A DNA stretch of 64,000 nucleotides from Eleginops maclovinus (Eukaryota > Chordata > Actinopteri > Perciformes > Eleginopidae): the NCBI RefSeq assembly GCF_036324505.1, contig NC_086352.1, positions 21,049,637 through 21,113,636 of the forward strand, read 5' to 3'. A program made the position numbers and the translations under genes. Of the stretch, positions 39,231 to 56,715 are shown in pieces; position 1 is the first letter of the stretch, and every line of letters starts with the position of its first letter. The notes under the pieces are model-generated. The model was not told the origin of the DNA, did no database searches, and saw only the letters and a program-made list of their open reading frames with translations.

Positions 39231-42145
39231 CCTGGACACAAGGTGTCTGGATTGCATAATCAATGTGTTTGTGTTATATTTTTTAGAATAGTTTATTTAA
39301 CAGAACAATAACAACAAGGAGGGAACCAGGTTAATAGTTTCTCAATAATGAATCAATTAGTACCGGGATGAATGTTCTGCATCACATAAACATAAATCAG
39401 TATCATAGTAATAACACAGAAGTACTCACACACACGGTGGGGACTTGTCCATGGTGGGTGTGTGTTTAGCCTCTTACACATGTGTGTGGGAGTGCTTGTG
39501 TCAATCACTAAATGCTAGATGAAATAAATGTTAAGATAAAGCTTCTCCCACAATAAATGTACAACCTCTTACTATCTCGAGAGCACATAATTTTATAGCG
39601 TAATGCCCTAAATGCCCTGCCAGTTAAAGAAAGAGAAAAACAGTTAACATGAAATTGTAAACATTTGTAGAAAGGGTTGTTGAGTTCAATGTATGACACA
39701 AAGGAAAGGTTTTGTAATAATTGTATACGACTGCATACTAGGAGTGGAGGTGCAATTATGATAATAGAAATTATAAATGATACTTAAACATATAACAGCT
39801 CAAACAACAAAATTGCTTTCATTCATACAGCCCTATGGATACAATTCCAAAGCATTTAACCAGCAAAACGGTGGAATGACTACAAATACACAAATCTGGA
39901 AAACAGAAAAAATATTAATTCAAAAAGCTCGTCCTGAGTATATGTTCAACGATGCACACTTTTGTGAATTGATACTAAATTGTAAATTCTTATCATTTAC
40001 TTTATTAAAAAAACAAGCACCAGTAGCCTGAGAAAAGCTTGGGAGGAAGGAATATAAATAGAGTTACAGTTAACCTGCCTAAAGATCCAAATGTTTCACC
40101 ATTTCTGAATAGATTTTTAGGTGTAAATTGAAGCTCAGTCTTATGTTCAACACATGCTTGTGACATGTTTATTTAAGAAATCATATGTAAAATCACAATA
40201 TACATAAGGATTAGCAAATGTCGAACACATTGAGTAAGGAAGATACAAATACTGCCCATGTTATATCAGAATTATCACCTGCATTGTTGTTGAGTTCGAT
40301 AATATTGTGATTGGTTTATAAGGCAAATGAGCTGACCGCCCTGTGATCCTATGATCTCATGGCCTGTGATGAGGCTGAGCAATAGTGCCTATATACTGTA
40401 AGCCCTGTTCGCATCTTTACAGTCTTCAACCTGATTTGGATGGACACTTTTGACTGTGGCAGTTTCATTGCTTTAACTACTACAGCCAGTAATGGAATCG
40501 TTTCCTTGCATTTTTCCAACAATCGGGCATTTGTGAAGGCAGGAGATGAATAAGGGCGTAAAGATAAATGGGACTGATGGTGGACAAGAAAACGGACAGC
40601 GTATCAAAGAAAATGTCATTTATTACCAAGAACTCAACAAATACACTATTTGCTGCTTGAAAGCATTGAAGCACAACAGTAATCAGACCAATTTGCCATC
40701 ATTTTCATCCGATGCTGGATGACCTTAAAACATCAATTTTTAGAGATGTGTAGTGAAATAATGAGACATGGACTTTACCGCATAGGGTGAAGGCGCAAAA
40801 GACAAGTCAGTGAAGCAGTTGCAAGTAGTAGGACGAAAAGCGCTGAATAGGGGGAGTAAGTAAAGAAGAGTCTACTGGCACATGAATGGGTAAAACCAAA
40901 CAACAATTCCATGACTTGCTCTTCACATGAAACATAAAAACACTTTTCCACAAAGGATAACGTTTCTCACTCAGATGTGGTGAATTCTGTGCTGCCAACG
41001 GACAAAGGATGTTAAATGTGACAGCTTGTATTGAAGCTGGACTATATAATAGTGTGCCTGTGATAACTAATGTACATACAGAGGGGGAAGCTGTCAGAAT
41101 TTGAATTTTCCTGACAGTAATTGAAAAAATAATCACAGGCAACAGGATGGGTGAATTGATCAAATAAAAGTTGACACCATTTTTATTTTAGTTATATGAA
41201 AGCAACCAACATCAATTATTTATGGCATTAGGAATTTATTGTATTTATCTTATCCTATTCACTCTTAAGTAAGCCGAAATACGGTATATGAGTAAGTAAC
41301 AAGACTAGGAGGGAAGCTAAATGTCTCCAGGGATTTTTCATCATCTGTCACTCCATTTTGTCAGTGTTGCCAGATCTCTTTTCTCTGACTGGAAATATGT
41401 TTATACCACAAAATCTTATGGCAGAAATGTTTTTACCTCTGTCCCAGAAAATGTCAGTTTTACAGATGGAGGGCATTCCACAGAAGGTCACGTTCAATGA
41501 GTCATTACTAAGAGAAGTAAGAGACAGATGTGAAGAATAGACAGATGAGGAAGTGATTGAAAGTAACAACATAAATAAATGGATGGGATGGGGATAAGGT
41601 GAGTCATGGAAAGAGGTTTTGAATAATGTTACTAAAAAGGAGGAAAGATAATGCATTACTTTCTTCTTTCTCAGTTAGATATTTTCAAGCAAGGGTAGAA
41701 AACCTCCAATTGTAAGGAATATTTAGTTTTCTTCCTCTTACCAGCTTGCAGTTAGACTCCATTAGTCCAAATTAATGAGCTCCCTTAAAAAAACTGCCAT
41801 CAGTCTTAATCTCTCTCTCTCTCTCTTTCCCACCCTTTCATTTGTCAATATCTTTCCATTAATCTTGTAGGACTTAAATATGCTATCATTTATGCGCTAC
41901 TTAGACTGGAGGTACATGTCATCAGAGACAAATTAAAGCTCAAATTTCTAAATTTATGAATGTTATATTCAGATAGTCCAGAAATGTACTCAGCCACAGT
42001 TAAAGACAGTAACATATTTCATGCATGAATAATATTAAGTTTGCTGCTTAATAAACACTAAACTGGACTCAGAGAGAATCGGTCAAGTGGCTAAAAGAAG
42101 TTGCTGCCATTGCCAACAGTAAGGGATATATCTGAAACTCTAATT
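39231..42145. other. AT-rich non-coding sequence
   Basis: No gene seen. A (CT)8-9 tract sits at 41810-41827. Minus-strand frames at 40807-41163 and 41348-41656 are about 100-118 codons and lack any motif. Nothing else stands out. Confidence 0.5.
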
Positions 42146-42300
42146 TAAGATAAGAACAGATAAAATAAGATGGACCTTTATTAATCCCCATGGGGAAATT
42201 CAGGAGTTTAAGCCGCAACAGAGTGAGAATTAAAAACAGGTCAGTACAGGTTCACACAAATAAAGCTAAAGATACAATTATAAAGATATAGAGGTAAGTA
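42146..42300 (-). mobile_element. LINE/SINE 3' tail fragment
   Basis: On the minus strand the sequence reads GAATTTCCCCATGGGGATTA followed by ATAAAGG and then imperfect TCTTATTTTATCTGTTCTTATCTTA repeats. This GAATTTCCCC-GGGGAT-AATAAAGG tail with ATCTTA-type repeats is a frequent 3' end of teleost LINEs and of SINEs that borrow it. Only the tail and perhaps 80 bases of upstream UTR remain. A decayed version of the same tail ends the SINE at 52045-52268. Confidence 0.65.
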
Positions 42301-45300
42301 ACTTTTTAAGCAAGAAATCAATCAGCAGCCCCGTCGTTTCTTCTTTGCTTTAAAATTGTTTATATGTAAGGAAATACCATTATGGTTCATTAAGCCCTAA
42401 AGTTGTCATCCCTCTTAATCATTTGTCTGACTCAATTGGACCCGAACAGTGTTTGTGTGCCTTAACCTTAACCATTCAAGGCATAAGTACTGCATGATTG
42501 TTTTTTTATATAGAAAAAGGAAGTCTTGATATTGAGCTTATCTCCAAACTCTGTGTTATCTGTCGACACAAAACTTTGTTACTGTATCTGCAAAGTGCTA
42601 CTAATGCTATAGAGAGTAGAGAGTAGAAAAACATTGACTAATGCCCTGACCTAACAAAATATCTAGTCCCTAGTGTCAAAGAAGTTTGCTTTGTATGCTA
42701 AACGCTTCACCCTGCCTCCTCCGTATGAGTCTCTTACAATCCACAAAGCAGTTATGCTAAAATGGATGAATGTATTTTATGGGGAATATGGTTTATAATT
42801 TAAGCATTGTTGTCTTTATATGGCAAGCTTAACCACCACTGATATCATCCCCGAATTACAAAATTTCCTGCACCGATTTTGGATATCCATTTCTTCAGTC
42901 TCCTCTTTTGCCCTCCCTTCACCCTCAAGACACTCCCCCACCCCATCAACCATGTTACAATCCTACAATTCATCCACTGAATAAATGGGAGTGTCATTTA
43001 CCAGAGTTGATGGAAACATCTGTACCAGATACGGTTGCATTCCCCATGGAAATCAAACGGGTGTCATGTTTTCCTAATCAACTTTCTAAAATAGGGAAAA
43101 AAAGGAAAACACATTATTCCCTATGCAGATTTATGCACCACTCACTCACATCTCTGTTAGATCCCTTATGAAAAACAACATTCCCAACAGACACTGAGCT
43201 CTGTTGCTTTTGAATGCAGAAGAAGATTACTATTTGAGATGTAAAAACAATAAACTAAGACAGTCCTGCCATGAATAAAAAAAGGTAAATTTTTTGACTT
43301 GGTTTCTGAGCATTTAGTTGCTAGCTGGAGTGAATCAACAAATGTAGATATCCAAGTACTAACCAACGTTTCGCTCTTCAGAGGTTTGAGGAATTGTTTT
43401 TACCATGGTAAAGAAAAGTGGACACGTTAGCTGCTCTCCATAATATGTAGCAGCATTAGGGAAACACCCTGGTATTCTCTTCCATCCTAAGCCTCCTGAT
43501 CTAAACTGATCAAACTGGACATTGTCCAAGGGTCTGTGTTGGTGCAGAACGCATTATGAACACAGGAAGTACTTATATTTTGTATTAGGAGTCAAAGTTT
43601 TGCAAAAAAGGACTGCTCTGCACTAAAAATAGTGTGTTGCTGTTCTCTGGGTCCTTGGAAACTGGTTTACCTGCAGGGGAGGCTTTTTATGGTGGCATTG
43701 GATCACTCATCCCTCCATTGGTGTTAAGACCATTAACAACCCAGCACTCCATCCACCATAATGTGGTCACCTAGGGAACGGAATTTCACTTTTAACGCAA
43801 GATTCTCAACAAAAGACCTTTAAATATTCGTTCAGTCAATACTGGAAGCCCAGCAGTAGGGCTTTGAGAGCCAGGCTCCCTACTAAGCCCTTACAAATAA
43901 AGGAAAGTCATAAGATACAATAGCAGAGAAAAAAAAACTGTACAAAATTCATCATTGTGAAAGACATATTATTAAGGATTGAGGACTTTGTAAGTGTTGA
44001 TGCCTGACGCTCTACATCCACAGCTCCTCCAGCTCTTCCATCAGGACCCGCTGACTGTGACCTTTACAGATACAGTTCAGACCTACAAAGACAGACAAAG
44101 CCTTAGTTATTGGCCCAATCTAGCAGAGCTATAAAGGAAAATGTCAAATATTGTGAGCCAACCCAAAAACAATATCAAAACATTGAAAATACAGCAAGCT
44201 AAAGTGAACCAGCCTGCTGTGAGTGTTGGTGAGTACCAACAGAACCGTGTTCTTACCTTACAAGATATTCTGTCTAGGTGTACCAGATTTATTTTTCAGA
44301 TTAGGGTTTCAGTTTCTTTGTTAAGTCCTTGGAGCAACCTGTAAAACTGACGTTGATTAAACAGTCAAGTTCTCAAATATATTTTTCATATTTTAGAAAG
44401 GTCTGGAGACTCTCCCTATCCATCTGAGTTAGACAGTTTTTTCTGTACCATCTTTCATCATGAGTTGCCTTGCCCTCTTGAGCAGGTCTCTTTGTGAAAT
44501 ACACTTTAACCTCCTGAGCTAATCAAACAGTTAGTTTGGTTAACCAACTAAACAACCTATTCATATACTGGAATATCAAACATGTTATTTGTCATTTTTT
44601 ACTGATCGTTTCATATATCGATCTTGGCTGAAAAAATCTCTCTGTTTTTATAGTCGAACTTTTAATGTGTTATTTCTGAAAGTGTTAAATGTACTATTTT
44701 GATGTTACTTACAGTAAGAACACATTGTTTAATATTGTACAACAGTTTGGCAACATCCTTGTTTGTAAGAGTATCTTCCCTTCAGCTTTGCATGCCCGAC
44801 TGCTTAGAACATGTATTACTTGATCATATTAGTATGGTAGTTAATAACTGTACGTATGTTTTAGTAAGGAAGGGAGGTCTGAGAGGTGCGAATCAGGTTT
44901 CTAGGGCAACAGTGTATTTGATTTATGACGGTAATCAGTTAAATGAGTCATTGAACCTGTTCATGCTCGTACAAGGAGGGAAAGTACGAAGATTTAGAAC
45001 ATGAATGTAAGGGAGGGAAAGGCAATTGGGCAATAAAGGATAAAGATATAGTATAAATGAATCTAAAAGAAAGAAAATATATATAAAACATTTTCATTCT
45101 CAACTGAAAATGCTGTGACCACAATTGTACCAACTGTAAAGGCCTAATGCAAGTCTTTGAGATGATGTTTTATTCACTTCAGCGCAATGCCAACACTTTC
45201 AGGTGAAAGCGGTGGTGCTTTAATATCTATATACTAACTAACTATTTCAAAATAAAAATGTGAATCTAAAAGTTTTTTTATGGAAAAGGTACCATGTCTT

Positions 45301-45614
45301 TATTTATATTTCCATCCACTTTTAATCAAAACATTTGAAAAATATAGAATGTGAAAACACAGATTGCATTGTCTGCTTTTACAAATTCAAATGTATTAAC
45401 GCAAACCTGATGCATAATAGTGTGTGTTTATTTATTACTTTATATTTTGAATGTCAGTCTTTTCTTTCACACTGCAGCCCTTCTGCTTCTTATAGACATC
45501 TGCCTCATTCAATCAGGGTGTCAAGGGCTGTGGATAAGTTAATCATCATCCATATTGAAGCATATAGTGTTGCCAAACTGAGAGCAGTCTCAAACTGGTA
45601 CGTCCCAGAATGAC

Positions 45615-45617
<3 letters not shown>
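42301..45617. other. Non-coding sequence with one possible short exon
   Basis: AT-rich sequence without recognised genes. The exception worth recording is a minus-strand exon-like segment at 44012-44082, listed separately. A GC-balanced patch at about 45470-45612, with words such as GTTAATCATCATCC, looks conserved-element-like, but this is impression only. Confidence 0.45.
44012..44082 (-). CDS. Possible 3'-terminal coding exon, function unknown
   Basis: On the minus strand a good acceptor (CTTTGTCTGTCTTTGTAG) is followed by 71 bases: two bases finishing a codon, then 22 codons and TAG (44012-44014). The peptide is LNCICKGHSQRVLMEELEEL plus WM. It has a CxC pair and an acidic amphipathic end, which is not what chance AT-rich sequence usually gives, and the base composition is clearly GC-richer than the flanks. 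I do not recognise the family. No polyadenylation signal is obvious just downstream and no partner exon was identified, so it may be a chance frame. Confidence 0.25.
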
Positions 45618-45678
<61 letters not shown>

Positions 45679-45704
45679 GCGTGTGCGTGTGCGTGTGCGT
45701 GTGT
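45618..45704. repeat. (GT)n microsatellite with (GTGTGC) variant units
   Basis: About 55 bp of pure TG, then about five GTGTGC units (a CpG-containing variant), then GTGT. The 94-codon frame starting at 45623 is a repeat translation. Confidence 0.97.
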
Positions 45705-48239
<2,535 letters not shown>

Positions 48240-48424
48240 TAGCGCTGTCAAAGTTAACGCGTTAATTTTGGCGATTAATTTTAAACAATTAATGCATTAA
48301 TTTTTTAACGCAATTAACGTGGTTTTGTTTACGTCCGGTGGCGGCTGACCCATAACCTTTGGTCACGTGCGCGGGCAAACCGGCAAACATTTATCCTAAC
48401 TAGAGGAGAGTCTTTGGCGGAAAG

Positions 48425-48864
48425 ATGGCTAAGGAAGGACAATTAGGGGGAACGTTTCATTTAAAAAAGTTGCCCGACGGCTCGTTGGACAAAGCAAAAG
48501 CAATTTGCACAGTTTGCGAAGCCGAATTTAGTTTCCGACAGAAGTAACACGTCTTTAGCGTATCACTTCAAAGCAAAGCACCCTACTGAAATTACCTCCA
48601 CAGGACCGCGCCAGTCTACACTACAGGAGTGTGGCACTCGTGGGCGAATAACGAAACCTGTTACTGAAAAGTTAACCAATGCCTTGGTTACTTGGATAGT
48701 TAAAAACTGCCGCCCAGTTAGCACAGTAGAGGATGATGGACTGAGAGAAGTAATTCGTGTTGCATCGGGAGTTACCTCTTACAATTTACCCTCGAGAGGA
48801 ACCATCGTGTCAAGAATACACACGTTGTATGAGGATCAGAGGGCTCAGCGGACGAACATGCTTG
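48425..48864 (+). pseudogene. hAT transposase N-terminal part, BED zinc finger, frameshifted
   Basis: ATG 48425 opens a 40-codon frame, MAKEGQLGGTFHLKK..., containing CTVC and EAEFSF, the first half of a BED finger (C-x2-C). It stops at TAA 48545-48547. The second half, NTSLAYHFKAKH with the H-x4-H pair, is in another frame starting near 48540 and runs on through TKPVTEKLTNALVTWIVKNC and STVEDDGLREVIRVASG to LEQ near 48864. One frameshift within the finger therefore inactivates it. BED fingers bind DNA and in hAT transposases recognise the transposon ends. The frame on to 48980 is off-frame relative to the next conserved block. Confidence 0.8.
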
Positions 48865-50039
48865 AGCAACACAGGTTGCACACGGACTTAAGCAAGAATC
48901 ACTTGCTCAGGACGTTGCAACACGATGGAATTCTACACTGGAGATGGCAAAGAGGATGCAGAGAAACAAATCTCCACTGACCACTACCCTGGCGCAGCAA
49001 AAGAGCAAGGTTGCCATGTTGACTGACCAGGAGCTTGCCAATCTGCAAAAGCTGGAGGAACTACTGGAACCTTGCTGGTATGTTATTTATTTCTGGTTTC
49101 TCCTCCCTCTCTTTCTTTCTCCCTATCTCCTGTGTACAGTATATGTGTTGTTTTCTCTCTCCCTCTCGCTTTCACCTGTGTGTGTGCTGTTCTCTCTCTC
49201 TCTCCATCTCCTGTGTGTGTGTATGTTGTTGTTCTCTGTCTCTCCCTCTCTTTCACCTGTGTGTGTGCTGTTCTCTCTCTCTCCATCTCCTGTGTGTGTA
49301 TGTTGTTGTTCTCTGTCTCTCCCTCTCTTTCACCTGTGTGTGTGTTGGTTCTCTGTGTTGTTAATAAAGATTTACTCAAATGTTTAACACCTTGTGCTTT
49401 CCATTGCAGATATGTGACTGAACTGCTGGGGGGAGAGCAGTATGTCTCCTGTTCAGTGGTATTGCCAGCCTTATGCCACTTGTTCAGAGTTATGGAGCCC
49501 TCAGACGATGATCCAGTTTATGTTCTGAGGTTCAAGAAGGCCTTTACCACAGACCTAGCTCAACGGAAGGATAGCACCAACCTCAAATGGCTGAAGATCA
49601 CTACTGCCCTTGACCCTAGGTTTAAAAACCTTAAGTGCCTTCCAAAAGATGAAAGGAGTGAGGTGTGGGCTTCTGTATGTGACCTGATGATGAGAGAGAC
49701 ACCAGCCCAACAACCAGCTGCTGAGACAACAGAGGAAAGAAGAGGAGGAGGATGTCCATCTTGCTGTGTTCTTCTGATTCAGATACAGATGACGAGGAGG
49801 AGTCCATAGAGCATTGTCTGGATCGCTACAAAGCAGAGCCAAAAATGGACATAGAAGGGTGTCCACTACGATGGTGGTCAAAGAGAGAGGGAGCACATGC
49901 CAGGCTGGCACCCATTGCACGCAAGTACCTCTCAACCCCTGCAACCACAGTGCCTTGTGAGAGGTTGTTCTCACTCTCAGGCCACATTATTCAAAAGAAG
50001 CGAGCTTCTTTGTCCCCTGAGAACGTAAACAAACGGGTA
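48865..50039 (+). pseudogene. hAT transposase C-terminal part, core-deleted
   Basis: Conserved sequence resumes with QVAHGLKQESLAQDVATRWN (to about 48925) and continues LQKLEELLEPC up to 49077. It restarts after the insert with YVTELLGGEQYVSCSVVLPA and then TTALDPRFKNL. After another frame change near 49745 come an acidic DTDDEEE patch and the hATC dimerisation segment, with RWW, then RLAPIARKYLSTPATTVPCE followed by RLFSLSG (about 49870-49985). Between the LEQ of the first part and QVAH the central RNase H-like region with the catalytic aspartates is absent, apparently by deletion near 48865-48875. The reading ends at the palindrome at 50040. Not functional. Confidence 0.8.
49078..49409 (+). 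other. Intron-like insert in the hAT transposase, with minisatellite
   Basis: It begins GTATGT and ends CCATTGCAG, with good donor and acceptor form, and transposase similarity resumes immediately after it, so a 332-bp intron is the simplest reading. Inside is a pyrimidine-rich tandem array with a unit of about 77-81 bp (copies starting TCACCTGTGTGTG at 49172, 49253 and 49330). As it stands the junction codon would be TG plus A, a TGA stop. One base change from CAG at the donor side would explain this. The frame happens to stay open across the insert because of the repeats. Confidence 0.65.
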
Positions 50040-50092
50040 ACGAATCAATTTGGATTATATTATTATTAATAATATAATCCAAATTGATTCGT
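50040..50092. repeat. Perfect 53-bp palindrome at the broken end of the hAT
   Basis: 26-base arms (50040-50065 and 50067-50092) match perfectly around a single central base. The left arm begins ACGAATCAATTTGG and the right arm ends CCAAATTGATTCGT. The left arm continues the last hAT-derived reading frame; the right arm is its exact inverse and then runs into unrelated sequence. A fold-back produced by template switching or end-joining at a hairpin would give this. It is not the hAT terminal inverted repeat. Confidence 0.9.
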
Positions 50093-52044
50093 GTGGTTTC
50101 ATAACTTCAGAAGTATCTCAGCTCTCTTTCAGCGGGAGGAGTAAAAGAATACAGGAATGTAATTTGCAAAACAACATTTTAAATACTATGTGTTTAGAAA
50201 AAATGGGCCTTATGCATACCAGCTGGCCAGGGAGATTTACTGTATTAGAAATAGATAACATAGTGGAATATTTCATCCATGTTAATGTTATGTTATATCC
50301 ATACTTCCAGCTTCTTCTGTTAACAGAAAAAACAACTGATGAGTGAACAGCTAACCACCTGTTAGGGTTTAAATGTTCTGCAAAACGCTTAAAAAAATGT
50401 TTGAACTATTATTATGTTTTAAAATGTTTATGTTTAATAAACCACACCTTTACTGTAGTGTGTATGGATTACTTAAACCACATTTTAAGTGCTAAGTGTA
50501 TTTGTATGCCAAGGCCTCTAAACTATGCGTGTTTGAACCAGGTGCCAGCTGTTCATCAATGAACTTGTCCTCCAGGCTTGTTTTATTTAAGTTTGACTAC
50601 AATAGCTTTTTGTTGGAAGAACTCAATAATAGAGCATGCACTCTTAATAGGGCAGTTAGAACAATGTCAAAATAAAATAATGTAATTTCTTATATTTTGT
50701 GGAATCTTTATTCCCTAGAGGGATACAACTCAGGGGATGGACTCATTTCATTATTCTATATTTGTTACTCCACTTAATAAGTTTCTCTTAAAAAAAACAA
50801 ATACACTTGGCATTACAGCTAGCAGATAAACAACAGCCGCAGTGTTGCAGTGATACAGGTTCAGCACATTCTGCTATATCACATCACTTACTCAATGCAA
50901 TCATGAATACATTTCCGATATGTCACTCTGATAAAGGTTTTCACTTTGGGTGATCCTTTTTCTCTATTTAAAGCCTACTGTCTTGGCTCTTTGGAGCAGA
51001 ATTAAGGCAAGTGAGATGTCATTTATGATGGTGGACCTAATCAATTTCAGAGGGTCACTGGAGGACAGGGCAGAGAGGGAGAATGAAATGAGATGCACCT
51101 TCAGTAAGTAGTAACAGGGTTCGATGTCTTCAAGAGCATGTGTACAAACGATGGAACAGTTATGTACGCTGGGGCTTTTTTTGAAAATAAACAACACAAA
51201 CAGGTTTTTGGGCACTCTGCTAGACAGTAGCACAGGACTTGAGGCTCAGGGAGCATGCTGCTGGCATGTTTGCTGTAATCACAAGGACAGCGAGCCACGC
51301 TGCAGGGGAGACAAATAGAGAAGATTACTAATTACCAATTTACCTGCAGCTGTGACTGCCGCACTCTGCCTCCACCAATGTCTTTTACCAAGCCAGATTC
51401 AAAAGCCACACCCTGCAGCCATAGTATTATCTGTGTCTGTGTTGTTGAGGAAGGGAGAGGCGAAGGGCATTTGGTGACGTTACTTGTGATTTAATATGTG
51501 GGGGGCTCCAAATGTAATATTTTTGGATTACTTCAAAAAATGAGTACAGATGGTGATACTAACATTGAGGACTGACTGAAGTGCTAGGTGAAGTCCCCAC
51601 CAATGCCGGGAATAAAGAGAATAAATACTGCGAGAAATATTGAGAATAACCTCATTCACAGTTTTACTATCTGTGAAGACCTAAATAATTGTGTTTCCCA
51701 AAAAAGAGCATCCCCGAATCATAGTAATCAATCAGTAGAAGGAACTTTGAATGCAGATACCAATCCTGATATTATCTTCAAGCCATTCAAGGATCACTTC
51801 AGAAGTATATTGTGCCTGTGGGAGGAGAAGGTATATTCTATTACACTGAAACTGCGTCATTGAAGTGCATCTTTGATTGCCTTCTGATATGGTAGCATTA
51901 GATCAGAGTATCAAACCTTATGAAATAATTTTATCTAGTTTCTCGCCACTGACTTCGAATGATCTCATAATGCCTTAGAGCATCGGCACAAACCCTACAC
52001 CAATAGGCGTAATATTTAAATATTACACCTACATGCACACAGGG
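50093..52044. other. AT-rich non-coding sequence
   Basis: No gene and no hAT right terminus recognised. An apparent polyadenylation-like AATAAA occurs at about 50437, unconnected to any gene I can see. A more balanced patch at about 51330-51440 contains ATTACTAATTACC. Confidence 0.5.
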
Positions 52045-52268
52045 AAGGGCAGCAGGTGGTGAAGAGTGGAAGACATCTTCCTTCAAATGGAGAGCCCAGG
52101 TTTAAGCGTGAGCAATGACAGGCGTTCATCCTGCTGAAGAGTCCTTAAGCAAAACATTGAATTACTACCAGCCTCGTGGGTGCACTTGTCTAACTGACCC
52201 AGCATTCTGACTTGCCTGCAGAAAAGGGTAAGCAAAAAGAGAATTTCCATAAAGAGATCAATAGAGTT
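52045..52268 (+). mobile_element. Degenerate tRNA-derived SINE with LINE-type tail
   Basis: Box A-like AGGTGGTGAAGAGTGG (about 52054-52069) and box B-like AGGTTTAAGC (52098-52107) mark a tRNA-derived head. The body has GTCCTTAAGCAAAACATTGA (52141-52160), a diverged copy of the CCTTGAGCAAGGCAC core seen in the SINE at 3856-4165, then CAGCCTCGTGGGTGCACTTG. The end, AGAGAATTTCCATAAAGAGA followed by TCAATAGAG, is a decayed GAATTTCCCC-GGGGATCAATAAAG tail as at 42146-42300. It is much older than the first SINE. Family not assigned. Confidence 0.65.
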
Positions 52269-56289
<4,021 letters not shown>

Positions 56290-56412
56290 CTTGGCAAACT
56301 CCCTTTGGAAGTGTTGTAGTCACGCCTGAATGGGAGGAGACCTCGGGGTAGAGCAAGGGCACACTAAAGGGATTACATCTCCCATCTGGCATGGACACAC
56401 CTGGGGATCCTT
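56290..56412 (+). pseudogene. RTE/Rex3-like LINE C-terminal fragment (decayed)
   Basis: Translating from about 56294 gives KLPLEVL, a stop, SRLNGRRPRGRARAH, a stop, RDYISHLAWTHLGIL. This is a decayed version of the segment preserved at 57376-57510 (GRLPKEVFQARPAGKK, GRPRTRWRGYISSLAWERFG). It therefore derives from the 3' end of the same LINE group, same strand, with two stops and several substitutions. Nothing upstream of it could be recognised. Confidence 0.7.
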
Positions 56413-56700
56413 CTAAGTGTAACTGCATACAAGTTACTGGGGAAAGTTTACCTGAATCTAAAATAAAGTATCGATATTAAATGTAATAATGACAGGTCAT
56501 CATAGAAAAGGTTGGGTTTACGACCTTCTTTGGTGTAAAACAGGGGGACGTTCTCTCTGCAGTGCTGATTGCTATGCAGGCAGTTTTGGCGATCAGATTA
56601 TTTCGCACTCAACTGCATTGTATGTATGGTATGGTCCTCATCATTACATAGACTGAAAAGTCATCAAAGTTTGTTGAATAATGTTTTGTTCAGTTGTATA
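56413..56700. other. Spacer between the two LINE fragments
   Basis: AT-rich, no recognisable coding or repeat sequence. The LINE homology of the next element starts somewhere between 56700 and 56720. Confidence 0.45.
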
Positions 56701-56715
56701 TATTTTGTCCGGCCG

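Larger units (their letters stand above)
48240..50039 (+). mobile_element. hAT DNA transposon, ZBED-type, defective
   Basis: The left end has the terminus TAGCGCTGTCAAAGTTAACG, followed by GCGTTAAT and several subterminal AACGC/ATTAA words, a form seen in teleost hAT elements. Downstream lie pieces of one transposase in order: BED finger, linker, DVATRWNSTLE-type segment, an intron-like insert and a C-terminal hATC dimerisation segment. Catalytic core sequence is missing, several frameshifts are present, and no right-hand inverted terminus or 8-bp target duplication was found. The similarity stops at a perfect palindrome (50040-50092). The element cannot move by itself. The closest idea is the ZBED1-like hAT group of fish. 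Confidence 0.85.

Noticed and set aside
49072..49809. 245-codon plus frame across the hAT insert
   Set aside because: Its first 110 codons or so read through the intron-like minisatellite; only the part after 49410 is transposase-related.
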